Below are positions 26,994 through 35,012 of a stretch of DNA of 64,000 bases, in pieces. Source of the DNA: Prevotella sp. (GTDB taxonomy: Bacteria > Bacteroidota > Bacteroidia > Bacteroidales > Bacteroidaceae); NCBI GenBank assembly GCA_017410365.1, contig JAFQQY010000002.1, positions 1 to 64,000 of the forward strand. The letters run 5' to 3'. The notes beneath the pieces were generated by a model, which worked only from the letters and a program-made list of their open reading frames with translations, had not been told where the DNA came from and did no database searches. Position numbers and translations under genes: made by a program. The number at the start of each line of letters is the position of its first letter. Position 1 is the stretch's first letter.

Positions 26994-28146
26994 CCAGCAA
27001 AAGCATTGCGTCGCCGTAGCAGCCGAACTTATATCCGTTCTTCACTGCCTTCTTGTATGCATCCATCACCAGGTCGTAGCCTCCGAATGCAGCTGTTATC
27101 ATAAGCATCGTTGACTCTGGGTGATAGAAGTTTGCCACCATGCTGTTAGCCATTCCGAAGTCATAAGGCGGGAAGATAAACTTATTTGTCCATCCATCAT
27201 ATTCCTTAAGCATGCCATCGGTTCCTACAGCGGTCTCAGCTGCACGCATAGTGCTTACACCGATGGCGCAGATGCGTTTTCCTTCGTTCTTGGCACTATT
27301 CACCATCTCGCATGCCTCTGCACTTATTATCATCTGTTCGGAGTTCATCTTATGCTTGGTCAGATCTTCAACTTCTATTGGTTCGAAGCTGCCCAGTCCG
27401 CAATGAACGGTAATATATGCCGATTCGATGCCGCGTATCTCCATTATCTTCATCAATTCACGACTGAAGTGCAAACCTGTTGCTGGCGCTGTCACTGCAC
27501 CCTCGTTCTTTGCATATAGGGTCTGGAAGTTATCCATATCATCGGCTGTTGCCGGGCGCTGATCTACTATATATCGTGGCAGCGGTGCTTCGCCCAGAGC
27601 GAAGAGTTCCTTTTTGAACTCATCGTGAGGGCAATCGTAAAGGAAACGAAGTGTACGTCCGCGACTTGTGGTGTTGTCTATAACCTCAGCCACCATTGGT
27701 CCGTCATCATCAAAGAACAGTTTGTTGCCAATACGTATTTTTCTTGCCGGCTCTACCAACACATCCCACAGACGCAACTCTTCATTGAGTTCGCGCAACA
27801 GAAACACCTCGATTTTCGCGTCAGTCTTTTCCTTTGTGCCATAGAGACGCGCAGGAAATACCTTTGTATCATTGAAGATAAAGACATCGCCTTCGTCGAA
27901 GTAGTTCACCACATCTCGGAATGTAAGGAATACAGGATTGCCTTCAGCATCAACCATATCGTTGCCTTCGTCATCTTTCTTATACATTTCGATTGTCTGA
28001 CTCTTACGGTGCACAACCATCAGGCGGCACTCATCACGGCGATACAGTTTATCCACCGTTCCGTCTTCATTCTCGAAAGCACGATGTGGCGGTTCTAGCG
28101 CAATCTGTGCCTCTGGAAGTTTAAATTTAAATTGTGATAACTTCAT
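26986..28146 (-). CDS. queA: tRNA queuosine synthesis enzyme QueA
   Basis: A 386-residue S-adenosylmethionine:tRNA ribosyltransferase-isomerase. [65 protein letters not shown] and [27 protein letters not shown] are all present. It is about 30 residues longer than the E. coli enzyme because of an insert near residues 45-75 ([17 protein letters not shown]), a form common in Bacteroidetes. It makes epoxyqueuosine at the wobble position of GUN tRNAs. Confidence 0.95.
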   Translation of the reverse strand: MKLSQFKFKLPEAQIALEPPHRAFENEDGTVDKLYRRDECRLMVVHRKSQTIEMYKKDDEGNDMVDAEGNPVFLTFRDVVNYFDEGDVFIFNDTKVFPARLYGTKEKTDAKIEVFLLRELNEELRLWDVLVEPARKIRIGNKLFFDDDGPMVAEVIDNTTSRGRTLRFLYDCPHDEFKKELFALGEAPLPRYIVDQRPATADDMDNFQTLYAKNEGAVTAPATGLHFSRELMKIMEIRGIESAYITVHCGLGSFEPIEVEDLTKHKMNSEQMIISAEACEMVNSAKNEGKRICAIGVSTMRAAETAVGTDGMLKEYDGWTNKFIFPPYDFGMANSMVANFYHPESTMLMITAAFGGYDLVMDAYKKAVKNGYKFGCYGDAMLLLDD

Positions 28147-28190
28147 TTATGTAATGCTTGATTCTTTAATGCTTGATTTATAAGGTTTGT

Positions 28191-28256
28191 GAGGCTAATG
28201 GGTCTCATGAGACTTATGGGATCATGAGACTCATGAAACTAATGGGGCTCATGTGA
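28191..28256. repeat. 9-bp microsatellite GAGACTCAT entering truB
   Basis: Units GAGGCTAAT, GGGTCTCAT, GAGACTTAT, GGGATCAT, GAGACTCAT, GAAACTAAT and GGGGCTCAT run in tandem and continue into the last codons of truB (stop at 28239-28241). The same nonamer array occurs at 56726-56806. Confidence 0.9.
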
Positions 28257-28958
28257 GCAGGGGGAGGTCACCCTCTCCAACCACTCTGAAAAATCTTCCA
28301 TCGTTATGCAGTCGTCTATGCTAACCTCACCAAGTCGGGTGCGACAGAGGGTCTGCAAGAACGCTCCACTTCCCAAGGCCTTGCCGATGTCGCGGGCCAG
28401 TGCACGGATATATGTTCCCTTACTACACACCACGCGTATGCTCATCTGCTTCGTCAATGGGGCAAAACCTGTCAGTTCTATCTCATCAATCTTCAGGGTC
28501 TTTGGCTTCAGTTCTACCGTCTCGCCCTTTCTCTTCAGTTTGTAGGCGCGTTTGCCGTCAATCTTCACTGCCGAATATTCGGGTGGAACCTGCTGTATCT
28601 CACCGACAAACTGCTTCAGAGTTTCTTCTATCAGCTCGCGCGTGATATGAGCTGTGGGATATGTGTGGTCTACGGTGTGCTCTCGGTCAAAGCTCGGCGT
28701 TGTTGCACCAAGCTGTAAAGTAGCTGTATATTCCTTACTATGATACAGCATCTTATCCAGTTCCTTTGTCTTCTTACCTGTGCAAAGTATCAGCACCCCC
28801 GTTGCCAACGGGTCGAGCGTACCGGCATGACCTGTCTTAACACGCTTCACCCCAATCTTCTTTGAAATAAGGTAGCGAATGCGGGCCAATGCTCCAAAGC
28901 TAGACATGCCATATGGCTTGTTCAAGTATATTACTTCGCCTTCTAAAAAATTCATCAT
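28239..28958 (-). CDS. truB: tRNA pseudouridine-55 synthase
   Basis: A 239-residue TruB. The catalytic aspartate lies in GHAGTLDPLATGVLI (about residue 46-48), preceded by KPYGMSSFGALARIR, and followed by VPPEYSAVKIDGKRAYKLKRKGE and CSKGTYIRALARDIG. The C-terminal PUA-like extension is short. The last residues (SPCSHEPH) are encoded by the 9-bp microsatellite, so the natural C-terminus has probably been altered by repeat expansion. It starts 7 bp after uppP. Confidence 0.95.
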   Translation of the reverse strand: MMNFLEGEVIYLNKPYGMSSFGALARIRYLISKKIGVKRVKTGHAGTLDPLATGVLILCTGKKTKELDKMLYHSKEYTATLQLGATTPSFDREHTVDHTYPTAHITRELIEETLKQFVGEIQQVPPEYSAVKIDGKRAYKLKRKGETVELKPKTLKIDEIELTGFAPLTKQMSIRVVCSKGTYIRALARDIGKALGSGAFLQTLCRTRLGEVSIDDCITMEDFSEWLERVTSPCSHEPH

Positions 28959-28965
28959 AACCTCA

Positions 28966-29820
28966 TCACACCATTTCCAGGCTATTTCCCATCAACAGCC
29001 AGACGAGAATCAGTCCGCCAACGATTATGCGATACCAGCCGAACGCCTTGAAACCGTATTTGGTAACGTAACTGATAAAGAACTTGATGGCAAGCATCGC
29101 CACGATAAATGCTACAACATTGCCGACAATCAGTGCCGTCATATTGTCCATTATTATCTCCGTGCCGCCTTCCTTAAACAGTTTGTACATCTTATATACC
29201 GTTGCAGCAAACATTGTAGGCACGGCAAGGAAGAATGAGAACTCGGCTGCCGCCTTGCGCGTCATTCGCTGCGACATACCTCCCACGATAGTTGCCATAG
29301 AACGTGATACTCCCGGTATCATAGAGATACATTGATACAAACCCACCATAAAGGCACGCTTCTCTGTAAACTTCGTGTCTTCGCTGCCTTTATTGAATAT
29401 CTTGTCGCAGTAAAGCATGAAGATACCTCCTATCACCAGCATCACGGCCACCACCTCCACTCGCTCTAGCATGGCATCGATGGCATCACTGAACAGTAAT
29501 CCAAGAACGGCTGCGGGTATGAAGGCAACAAACAGCTTCCAGTAGAAATCAAACTTATGCAAGAACTGCTTCAGTGGCGAAGCTCCTTCTGGCAGCGGTG
29601 TGCGATTGAGTTGGAAAAAGCGTTTCCAATAGAGAACTACAACCGACAAGATAGCACCAAACTGTATGATAAAGGTAAATGCCTTTACAAACTCTGTACT
29701 TTCCACTCCGAGCACATTCTGGGCAATTATCATGTGTCCGGTAGATGATACAGGCAGGAACTCTGTCAGTCCCTCGACAATGGCGATGATTATCGCCTCA
29801 AGTATTGTCATATCTTCCAT
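28966..29820 (-). CDS. uppP: Undecaprenyl-diphosphatase
   Basis: A 284-residue polytopic membrane phosphatase (BacA/UppP). The two signature blocks, [17 protein letters not shown] near residue 17-33 and [14 protein letters not shown] near residue 170, carry the catalytic Glu, Ser and Arg residues. It recycles undecaprenyl diphosphate for peptidoglycan and surface glycans. It lies 10 bp downstream of the DUF3098 gene. Confidence 0.96.
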   Translation of the reverse strand: MEDMTILEAIIIAIVEGLTEFLPVSSTGHMIIAQNVLGVESTEFVKAFTFIIQFGAILSVVVLYWKRFFQLNRTPLPEGASPLKQFLHKFDFYWKLFVAFIPAAVLGLLFSDAIDAMLERVEVVAVMLVIGGIFMLYCDKIFNKGSEDTKFTEKRAFMVGLYQCISMIPGVSRSMATIVGGMSQRMTRKAAAEFSFFLAVPTMFAATVYKMYKLFKEGGTEIIMDNMTALIVGNVVAFIVAMLAIKFFISYVTKYGFKAFGWYRIIVGGLILVWLLMGNSLEMV

Positions 29821-29830
29821 CTGCCTGATA

Positions 29831-30097
29831 TTATTCTATTTCACCTGTTTTTTGCTGCTCCACTTCGCCACCCTTTGACTTTGGCTTGTAAACCACTGCC
29901 ACAATCATCATAAGGAAACCAACAAGACACACCACCGGAGCAACCTTTATACGACGGTCGCTGAATATGTCTGGATTAAACTCTGTCTCGGTAGAGCCAG
30001 AACCGCTCATCAGTAAAAAGCCAACAATAACAATCACCATGCTTAGAGCAAGCAATATGAAGTTCATTCGGCTGAATGCAAAATTTCTTTTATCCAT
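29831..30097 (-). CDS. DUF3098 small membrane protein
   Basis: An 88-residue protein with two transmembrane segments (residues ~10-27 and ~55-70) around the conserved loop [28 protein letters not shown], characteristic of DUF3098 in Bacteroidetes. Its fixed place between ftsX and uppP suggests a cell-envelope role, but no function is known. Confidence 0.85.
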   Translation of the reverse strand: MDKRNFAFSRMNFILLALSMVIVIVGFLLMSGSGSTETEFNPDIFSDRRIKVAPVVCLVGFLMMIVAVVYKPKSKGGEVEQQKTGEIE

Positions 30098-30181
30098 ATC
30101 TTTTTAAATTCTTAATTCTTCAAAATAGTATTCAGAGTCTCTGATTATTCTGATTTCTTAGATGCCCCAGAGGAAGTTCCT

Positions 30182-31060
30182 CTATATCTTATATAACTCT
30201 CCTGCTGACATCTTCAGGAACTTATTCACCGAGATATACGAGCATAACAACGTAATGGCAATGCCAAAGAAGAACACTGCAGCAGCCGTTATTGCCAGTT
30301 CATCCCATGATATAATCATAAGAATGTTCGGTTCATAACTATATAGCGCATATACGCCACCGCCTAATATCAGACAAGCAAACAGCGATGCCAACAGCCC
30401 CACAATAAGTGCATTCTTGACAAATGGACGGCGTATGAATCCCCACGATGCACCCACAAGCTTCATCGAGTGGATAAGGAAACGGCGCGAGTAGACACTC
30501 AGACGCACCGTATTGCTGATTAGAGAGTACGACACGCACATCAACAACAGAGCAAGTGCAATAAGCACTATGTTCAACTTCTGCAGATTATCGTTAACCT
30601 TGTCCATCAGGTCTTCCTGATATGCAACATCGGTGACGCGCGCCATCTTCTTTATCTCTGCAGATATCCATTTCAGCGAATCGCCATTGGCATAGTCTGC
30701 CTTCATTCTTAACTCAAGCGTTGGTGTAAACGGATTGAAACCCAGAAACTCCGAGGGGTCGCTGCCCATAGCCTCGGTCTGTTCTTTCTTTGCCTGCTCT
30801 TTACTGATATATTCTATAGAATGAGCGTAACCACGACCATAGAGGGTTGAAGAAATCTTCTTAGCGGCCACGCTATCCACATCATCAGTAAGCATAATGG
30901 TTACGGTGAGATTCTCCTTGACGTAAGTCGTCAGGTTACGTGCTGTAAGCACTGAGAACACCACCATACCCAATAGTATAAGCACCATTGTAGTGCTTAT
31001 GCATAGAGTTATCATCTGCAATCCACGGTGATTGCGGGCCTTTTTACATCTCTTTCCCAT
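30182..31060 (-). CDS. ftsX: Cell division protein FtsX
   Basis: From the ATG at 31060 the protein has 292 residues, the normal FtsX length. A longer open frame to 31327 runs antisense through the next gene and its promoter and was rejected. It has one N-terminal helix (LQMITLCISTTMVLILLGMVVF), a periplasmic domain with SEFLGFNPFTPTLELRMKA, and three C-terminal helices. With FtsE (not in the window) it controls peptidoglycan hydrolases at the septum. It is first in the DUF3098-uppP-truB-queA-folK run. A near-consensus -7 box (TTACTTTGC) lies about 30 bp upstream. Confidence 0.92.
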   Translation of the reverse strand: MGKRCKKARNHRGLQMITLCISTTMVLILLGMVVFSVLTARNLTTYVKENLTVTIMLTDDVDSVAAKKISSTLYGRGYAHSIEYISKEQAKKEQTEAMGSDPSEFLGFNPFTPTLELRMKADYANGDSLKWISAEIKKMARVTDVAYQEDLMDKVNDNLQKLNIVLIALALLLMCVSYSLISNTVRLSVYSRRFLIHSMKLVGASWGFIRRPFVKNALIVGLLASLFACLILGGGVYALYSYEPNILMIISWDELAITAAAVFFFGIAITLLCSYISVNKFLKMSAGELYKI

Positions 31061-31165
31061 TATATCTAGGGTATAATACACCAAAATTGATGCAAAGTAA
31101 CAAAAAAATCTACTAAAAACAACACTTTTAACAAGTATTAACCGCCGCCGTATTGTTTTTTTTAA

Positions 31166-31173
31166 TACCTTTG
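31166..31173 (+). promoter_or_regulatory. -7 promoter element of the radical SAM gene
   Basis: TACCTTTG, 35 bp upstream of the ATG at 31209. It supports that ATG over an alternative TTG at 31191. Confidence 0.6.
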
Positions 31174-31208
31174 CTTGTAAATAAATTAACTTGTCAACAA
31201 AAGTAAAC

Positions 31209-31985
31209 ATGAGCACAAAAATATACCCATCACCGATATTCGGACCAGTACACAGTCGTCGACTAGGTGTTTCTCTTGGCATCAACCTGTTGCCAGCCGA
31301 CGGCAAGGTATGTTCGTTCGACTGCATATATTGCGAATGCGGTTTTAATGCCGATCACCGCCCCACCATGAAGATGCCTACACGTGAACAAGTGGCAGAG
31401 GCATTGGAGGAGCGACTAAAGGACATGTCTGTCAACGGCCCGGCACCCGATGTCCTTACGTTTGCCGGCAATGGAGAACCTACTTGTCATCCGCAATTTG
31501 CCGAAATAATAGGTGACACAATCCAGCTGCGCGACAAGTATTTCACAAAAGCGAAGATTTCCGTGCTCACCAATTCCACATTCATCCACCGTCCTGCCGT
31601 TCACGAGGCCTTGTTGCGGGTTGACAACAATATTCTGAAACTCGACACCATCAACCCCAACTATATCAGTGCCATCGACCGGCCTGTTGGTTCATACGAT
31701 GTTAACAACGTAATAGAGCACATGAAAGCTTTCAATGGTCATGCCATCATCCAGACAATGTTCATGAAGGGCGAATACATGGGCAAGAGTGTCGACAATA
31801 CCGGCGAGGAGTATGTAGCGCCGTGGCTTGAAACAGTCAAGGCAATAGCACCGCAAAGCGTGATGATTTACACCATCGACCGCGAGACACCTGCCAGCGG
31901 ACTGCTTAAAGCCTCACCTGCAGAACTTGATGCCATCCGCGACCGCGTCATTGCCGCTGGCATTCCATGCTCTGCTTCTTATTAG
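31209..31985 (+). CDS. Radical SAM protein
   Basis: About 258 residues from the ATG at 31209. The N-terminus FGPVHSRRLGVSLGINLLP and the cluster motif CSFDCIYCECG (C-x3-C-x2-C) match the small radical SAM family often found in anaerobes (COG0731-like). VLTFAGNGEPTCHPQFAEI is the expected second strand. The substrate is unknown; COG0731 includes wyosine-related enzymes, but that assignment is not supported here. Monocistronic, divergent from ftsX. Confidence 0.85.
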   Translation: MSTKIYPSPIFGPVHSRRLGVSLGINLLPADGKVCSFDCIYCECGFNADHRPTMKMPTREQVAEALEERLKDMSVNGPAPDVLTFAGNGEPTCHPQFAEIIGDTIQLRDKYFTKAKISVLTNSTFIHRPAVHEALLRVDNNILKLDTINPNYISAIDRPVGSYDVNNVIEHMKAFNGHAIIQTMFMKGEYMGKSVDNTGEEYVAPWLETVKAIAPQSVMIYTIDRETPASGLLKASPAELDAIRDRVIAAGIPCSASY

Positions 31986-32056
31986 CATCCACATTTGGGA
32001 CATAAAGACAAGAACTTATAACAACAACGAATTACATAAATAAACGAATTTTTCTT

Positions 32057-32521
32057 ATGGAGAAATTAATCATCAACAACTACGAGGAGTTTGCAGCAAA
32101 GCTGGGACAGAACCTCGGAATATCTGAATGGGTGGAACTGTCGCAAGAGCGCATCAACTTGTTTGCCGACGCCACTCTCGACCACCAGTGGATACACGTA
32201 GATACAGAGAAGGCAAAGACGGACAGCCCGTTCCAAACAACCATTGCACACGGTTATCTTACACTGTCGATGTTGCCACACATGTGGAACCAGATCATAG
32301 AGGTGCATAACCTTAAGATGATGGTTAACTACGGCATGGACAAGATGAAGTTCGGACAGGCTGTGAAGTCGGGCGAGTCGATACGTCTCGTTGCCGACCT
32401 GCACTCTATCGCCAACCTGCGCGGAACGGTAAAGGCGGAGATTAAGTTCACAATAGAGATAAAGGACCAGAAGAAAAAGGCTCTTGAGGGGTTGGCTACG
32501 TTCCTTTATTATTTTGAATAG
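32057..32521 (+). CDS. MaoC-like hydratase/dehydratase
   Basis: A 154-residue hot-dog-fold protein. The hydratase 2 motif is clear: FADATLDHQWIHVD...AKTDSPFQTTIAHGYLTLSMLP, with the catalytic Asp and His spaced as in R-specific enoyl-CoA hydratases. It probably acts on acyl-CoA or acyl-ACP. It lies alone, 71 bp after the radical SAM gene, and is followed by a strong terminator. Confidence 0.9.
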   Translation: MEKLIINNYEEFAAKLGQNLGISEWVELSQERINLFADATLDHQWIHVDTEKAKTDSPFQTTIAHGYLTLSMLPHMWNQIIEVHNLKMMVNYGMDKMKFGQAVKSGESIRLVADLHSIANLRGTVKAEIKFTIEIKDQKKKALEGLATFLYYFE

Positions 32522-32535
32522 GTAACCCCTCCCCA

Positions 32536-32552
32536 CCTCCCCAAAGGGGAGG
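32536..32552. repeat. CCTCCCC/GGGGAGG hairpin
   Basis: CCTCCCC-AAA-GGGGAGG directly after the MaoC stop. A related CCCCTC/GAGGGG hairpin lies at 32669-32685, and another at 4215-4235. Confidence 0.75.
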
Positions 32553-32597
32553 AGTTGGAAGAGAGAGGACAAGTATGCTACACATACAAAAGATAAT

Positions 32598-32637
32598 AAA
32601 AAGCGAGACAGTAATAAACCGTCTCGCTTTAATTTTT
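32598..32637 (+). terminator. Intrinsic terminator after the MaoC gene
   Basis: Arms AAAGCGAGAC (32600-32609) and GTCTCGCTTT (32621-32630), followed by AATTTTT. Confidence 0.88.
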
Positions 32638-32699
32638 CTATTCTCTCTTGAAGAACCACAACCCTTCTCCCCTCCTTCTGAGGGGACGGGGAGGTTCCC

Positions 32700-33470
32700 T
32701 TAATGTCCAATAATACTCAACTTTGTTCCGTTTATGAACTCGATGATGTTACGTATCTCTGCGCCATCTGGCACCTGATCCTTAACCTGAAGCACAGCAT
32801 CGAACAATGATGTCTGGCCGTGGAATATCAGGCGATAGGCATTGGCAATATGGGCGATAGTCTTTTCGTCAACACCATAGTTGCGAAGGATGGTTGTATT
32901 GACACCACCATAGCGCACAGGGTTGTCAGTAGCAACGATGAACGGAGGAATATCCTTGCTGAAACGCGTTCCGCTCTGAATCATTGCAGCATCACCGACA
33001 CGGGAGCCTGGGTTAGCGATAACGCCAGAAGAGAATATCACGCGGTCGCCAATGATACAGTCGCCCGCAATCTTAGTACCATAACCGAACACATTGGCAC
33101 GACCAATCTTTGTATCGTGAGACACATGAACACCCTCCATGAGGAAGTTCTTGTCTCCGATAACAGTCTGACCGCCGCTGAATGTAGCACGGTTGATAAC
33201 CACATTCTCACGTATGATGTTACCGTCACCGATGATAAGCTGAGAGGCATCACCACGATAGTTGAAGTCCTGCGGTTCTGCACCGAGCACTGTGTTCTGG
33301 AACACCTTGTTGTCGCGTCCCATGCGCGTGCCGTTCATCACACTGACGTATGGATAGATGATACAGTTGTCACCAATCACCACATCGTCTTCTATATATG
33401 CGAAAGGATAGATTGTCACGTTCTGACCAATCTTTGCCTTCGGGCTTACTAAAGCTTTGTCACTAATCAT
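32700..33470 (-). CDS. lpxA: UDP-N-acetylglucosamine acyltransferase LpxA
   Basis: A 256-residue left-handed beta-helix acyltransferase. Hexapeptide repeats run from residue 8 to about 190, with the catalytic histidine in GVHVSHDTKIG and the C-terminal helical domain including AYRLIFHGQTSLFDAV. It transfers an R-3-hydroxyacyl chain from ACP to UDP-GlcNAc in the first step of lipid A synthesis. The usual partners lpxC/fabZ and lpxD are not adjacent. Confidence 0.95.
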   Translation of the reverse strand: MISDKALVSPKAKIGQNVTIYPFAYIEDDVVIGDNCIIYPYVSVMNGTRMGRDNKVFQNTVLGAEPQDFNYRGDASQLIIGDGNIIRENVVINRATFSGGQTVIGDKNFLMEGVHVSHDTKIGRANVFGYGTKIAGDCIIGDRVIFSSGVIANPGSRVGDAAMIQSGTRFSKDIPPFIVATDNPVRYGGVNTTILRNYGVDEKTIAHIANAYRLIFHGQTSLFDAVLQVKDQVPDGAEIRNIIEFINGTKLSIIGH

Positions 33471-33504
33471 AAATTATATTTTTTTTAGTTGACGAGTTGT
33501 TTTC

Positions 33505-34881
33505 TCAATTCTTTCCTCCACCAAGTGCGCTATAGAGACTTACTACAGCCTGCATCTTGCTGAACTCATCAGCCGTCTTAGACAGTTCGGCATTGAGCAG
33601 CTGAGACTGGGCGCTAATAACCTCAAGATAAGTTACGTTTGACTTGCCGTAGAGTTCCTTGACATTCTCGTAAGCTGTGCGAAGAGCAGCCACCTGCTTT
33701 TCTTCAAGGCGAGCCTTCTCTGAGTTGGCGTTATATGCCACGAGAGCATTGCTAACCTCGTTACCAGCCTTGAGCACGGCATTCTGCCATGTATTATAAG
33801 CCTGCTCCTGCTGAGCCTTTGCCACCTTCAGACCTGCAATCAGCTGTCCGTTCATGAACACTGGCTGAACAAGACTCCCCACTGCATTGAGCAACCATTT
33901 GCCAGGGTTGACAGAACCGCCGTTGTTGGTGAAGGCACCTGTACCACTAATAGTGATGCTAGGATAGAAACGGCTGCGTGCAACCTGTACGTTGTGGAAG
34001 CACTGTGCCAACTGCATCTCGGCATAGTGGACATCAGGACGGTTGTTGAGCAACTGTATGCCTACACCCGTACTGAACTCTGTCGGTAAAGTCTGTTCAC
34101 TGAGCTTGCCACGGGCAATAGCATGTGCCGGTTCGCTAATCATGAGAGAGAGTGCATTCTCAACCTCACGAATCTGACGCTTCATGTCTTCAACCTGAGC
34201 AAGCACTGAGTAATAGCTTGCCTCGGCACTCTTTGTGCTGTGAGGTCGAGAACCACGAAGTTCCATAAGCTTCATCTTGTCCCATGAGTCCTTTGCCAAG
34301 CCAGTCATCTCTGTAAGAATCTCCATTTGACGGTCGAGCATCAACAAAGTGTAATACATGTTGGCGATATTGGTAATCACACTCGACTTCACTGCCAGCT
34401 GATAGTCTTTCATTGCAATGAGGTTCTTCTGTGCACCACGCTTTGCTGCAAGGAGATTGCCAAAGAGATCGACATTCCAACTTGCTGTTACAGGGAGAGA
34501 GTAAGACTTGCTGGTCTTTGAACCGTCAAACGACGACAGTGTTCCCTGTGGAGTTAATGTGATAGAAGGCACGAATGCCAGCTTAGCAATGAGCAGTGCA
34601 GCCTCAACCTGCTTTACATTAAGAGCAGCGTTCAGCAGGTCGGGATTGTTTTCCAGACCTTTTTCTATAAGTGTCTGCAACTGTGGGTCGGTGAACACGC
34701 TGCGCCATGCCACATTGCCAAAGCTTGCGGTATCGGCAACAGCCAGAGTGTCGGTGGCTGAAATCGGATCGCGCACCAAGCCCTGAGTGATAACATCCGG
34801 ACGCTCGTACTTGTTGTAGAGTCCGCAACTGCTCATAAGAACAGTTGCCGACATTATTGCGATGATATTTCTTGTTTTCAT
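33505..34881 (-). CDS. RND efflux outer-membrane channel lipoprotein
   Basis: A 458-residue TolC/OprM-family protein with a lipobox (MSSC near residue 19). The two structural repeats of the family are visible: NPDLLNAALNVKQVEAALLIAKLAFVPSITLTP and its counterpart NRPDVHYAEMQLAQCFHNVQVARSRFYPSITISG. It should form the trimeric exit duct for the RND pump encoded upstream. It is last in the minus-strand adaptor-permease-channel run, 130 bp after the permease; that gap carries 8-bp microsatellites. Confidence 0.95.
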   Translation of the reverse strand: MKTRNIIAIMSATVLMSSCGLYNKYERPDVITQGLVRDPISATDTLAVADTASFGNVAWRSVFTDPQLQTLIEKGLENNPDLLNAALNVKQVEAALLIAKLAFVPSITLTPQGTLSSFDGSKTSKSYSLPVTASWNVDLFGNLLAAKRGAQKNLIAMKDYQLAVKSSVITNIANMYYTLLMLDRQMEILTEMTGLAKDSWDKMKLMELRGSRPHSTKSAEASYYSVLAQVEDMKRQIREVENALSLMISEPAHAIARGKLSEQTLPTEFSTGVGIQLLNNRPDVHYAEMQLAQCFHNVQVARSRFYPSITISGTGAFTNNGGSVNPGKWLLNAVGSLVQPVFMNGQLIAGLKVAKAQQEQAYNTWQNAVLKAGNEVSNALVAYNANSEKARLEEKQVAALRTAYENVKELYGKSNVTYLEVISAQSQLLNAELSKTADEFSKMQAVVSLYSALGGGKN

Positions 34882-34895
34882 ATATTTATTTTATA

Positions 34896-35012
34896 AGTTG
34901 ACGAGTTGACAAGTTAACGAGTTTACGAGTTATTTGACTTGTTTTCTTGCTGACGAACTGTCAGACTCCTTCAATGCCATTAACTTGTTACTTGTCAACT
35001 TGTTTACTTGTT
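34896..35012. repeat. 8-bp microsatellite AGTTGACG inside the efflux operon
   Basis: AGTTGACG, AGTTGACA, AGTTAACG, AGTTTACG and AGTT run from 34896 to 34931; ACTTGTCA/ACTTGTTT units in the opposite sense follow at 34983-35012. These are complementary, so the intergenic RNA could fold into a long imperfect hairpin between permease and channel genes. Confidence 0.85.

Noticed and set aside
30182-31327. 381-residue version of FtsX
   Set aside because: The extra 89 N-terminal codons run antisense through the radical SAM gene and its promoter; the ATG at 31060 gives the normal FtsX length.
32066-32710. 214-codon minus-strand frame opposite the MaoC gene
   Set aside because: It is antisense to a clear hydratase and to its terminator, with no recognisable domain.
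32820-33452. 210-codon plus-strand frame opposite lpxA
   Set aside because: Antisense mirror of the hexapeptide repeats, not an independent gene.
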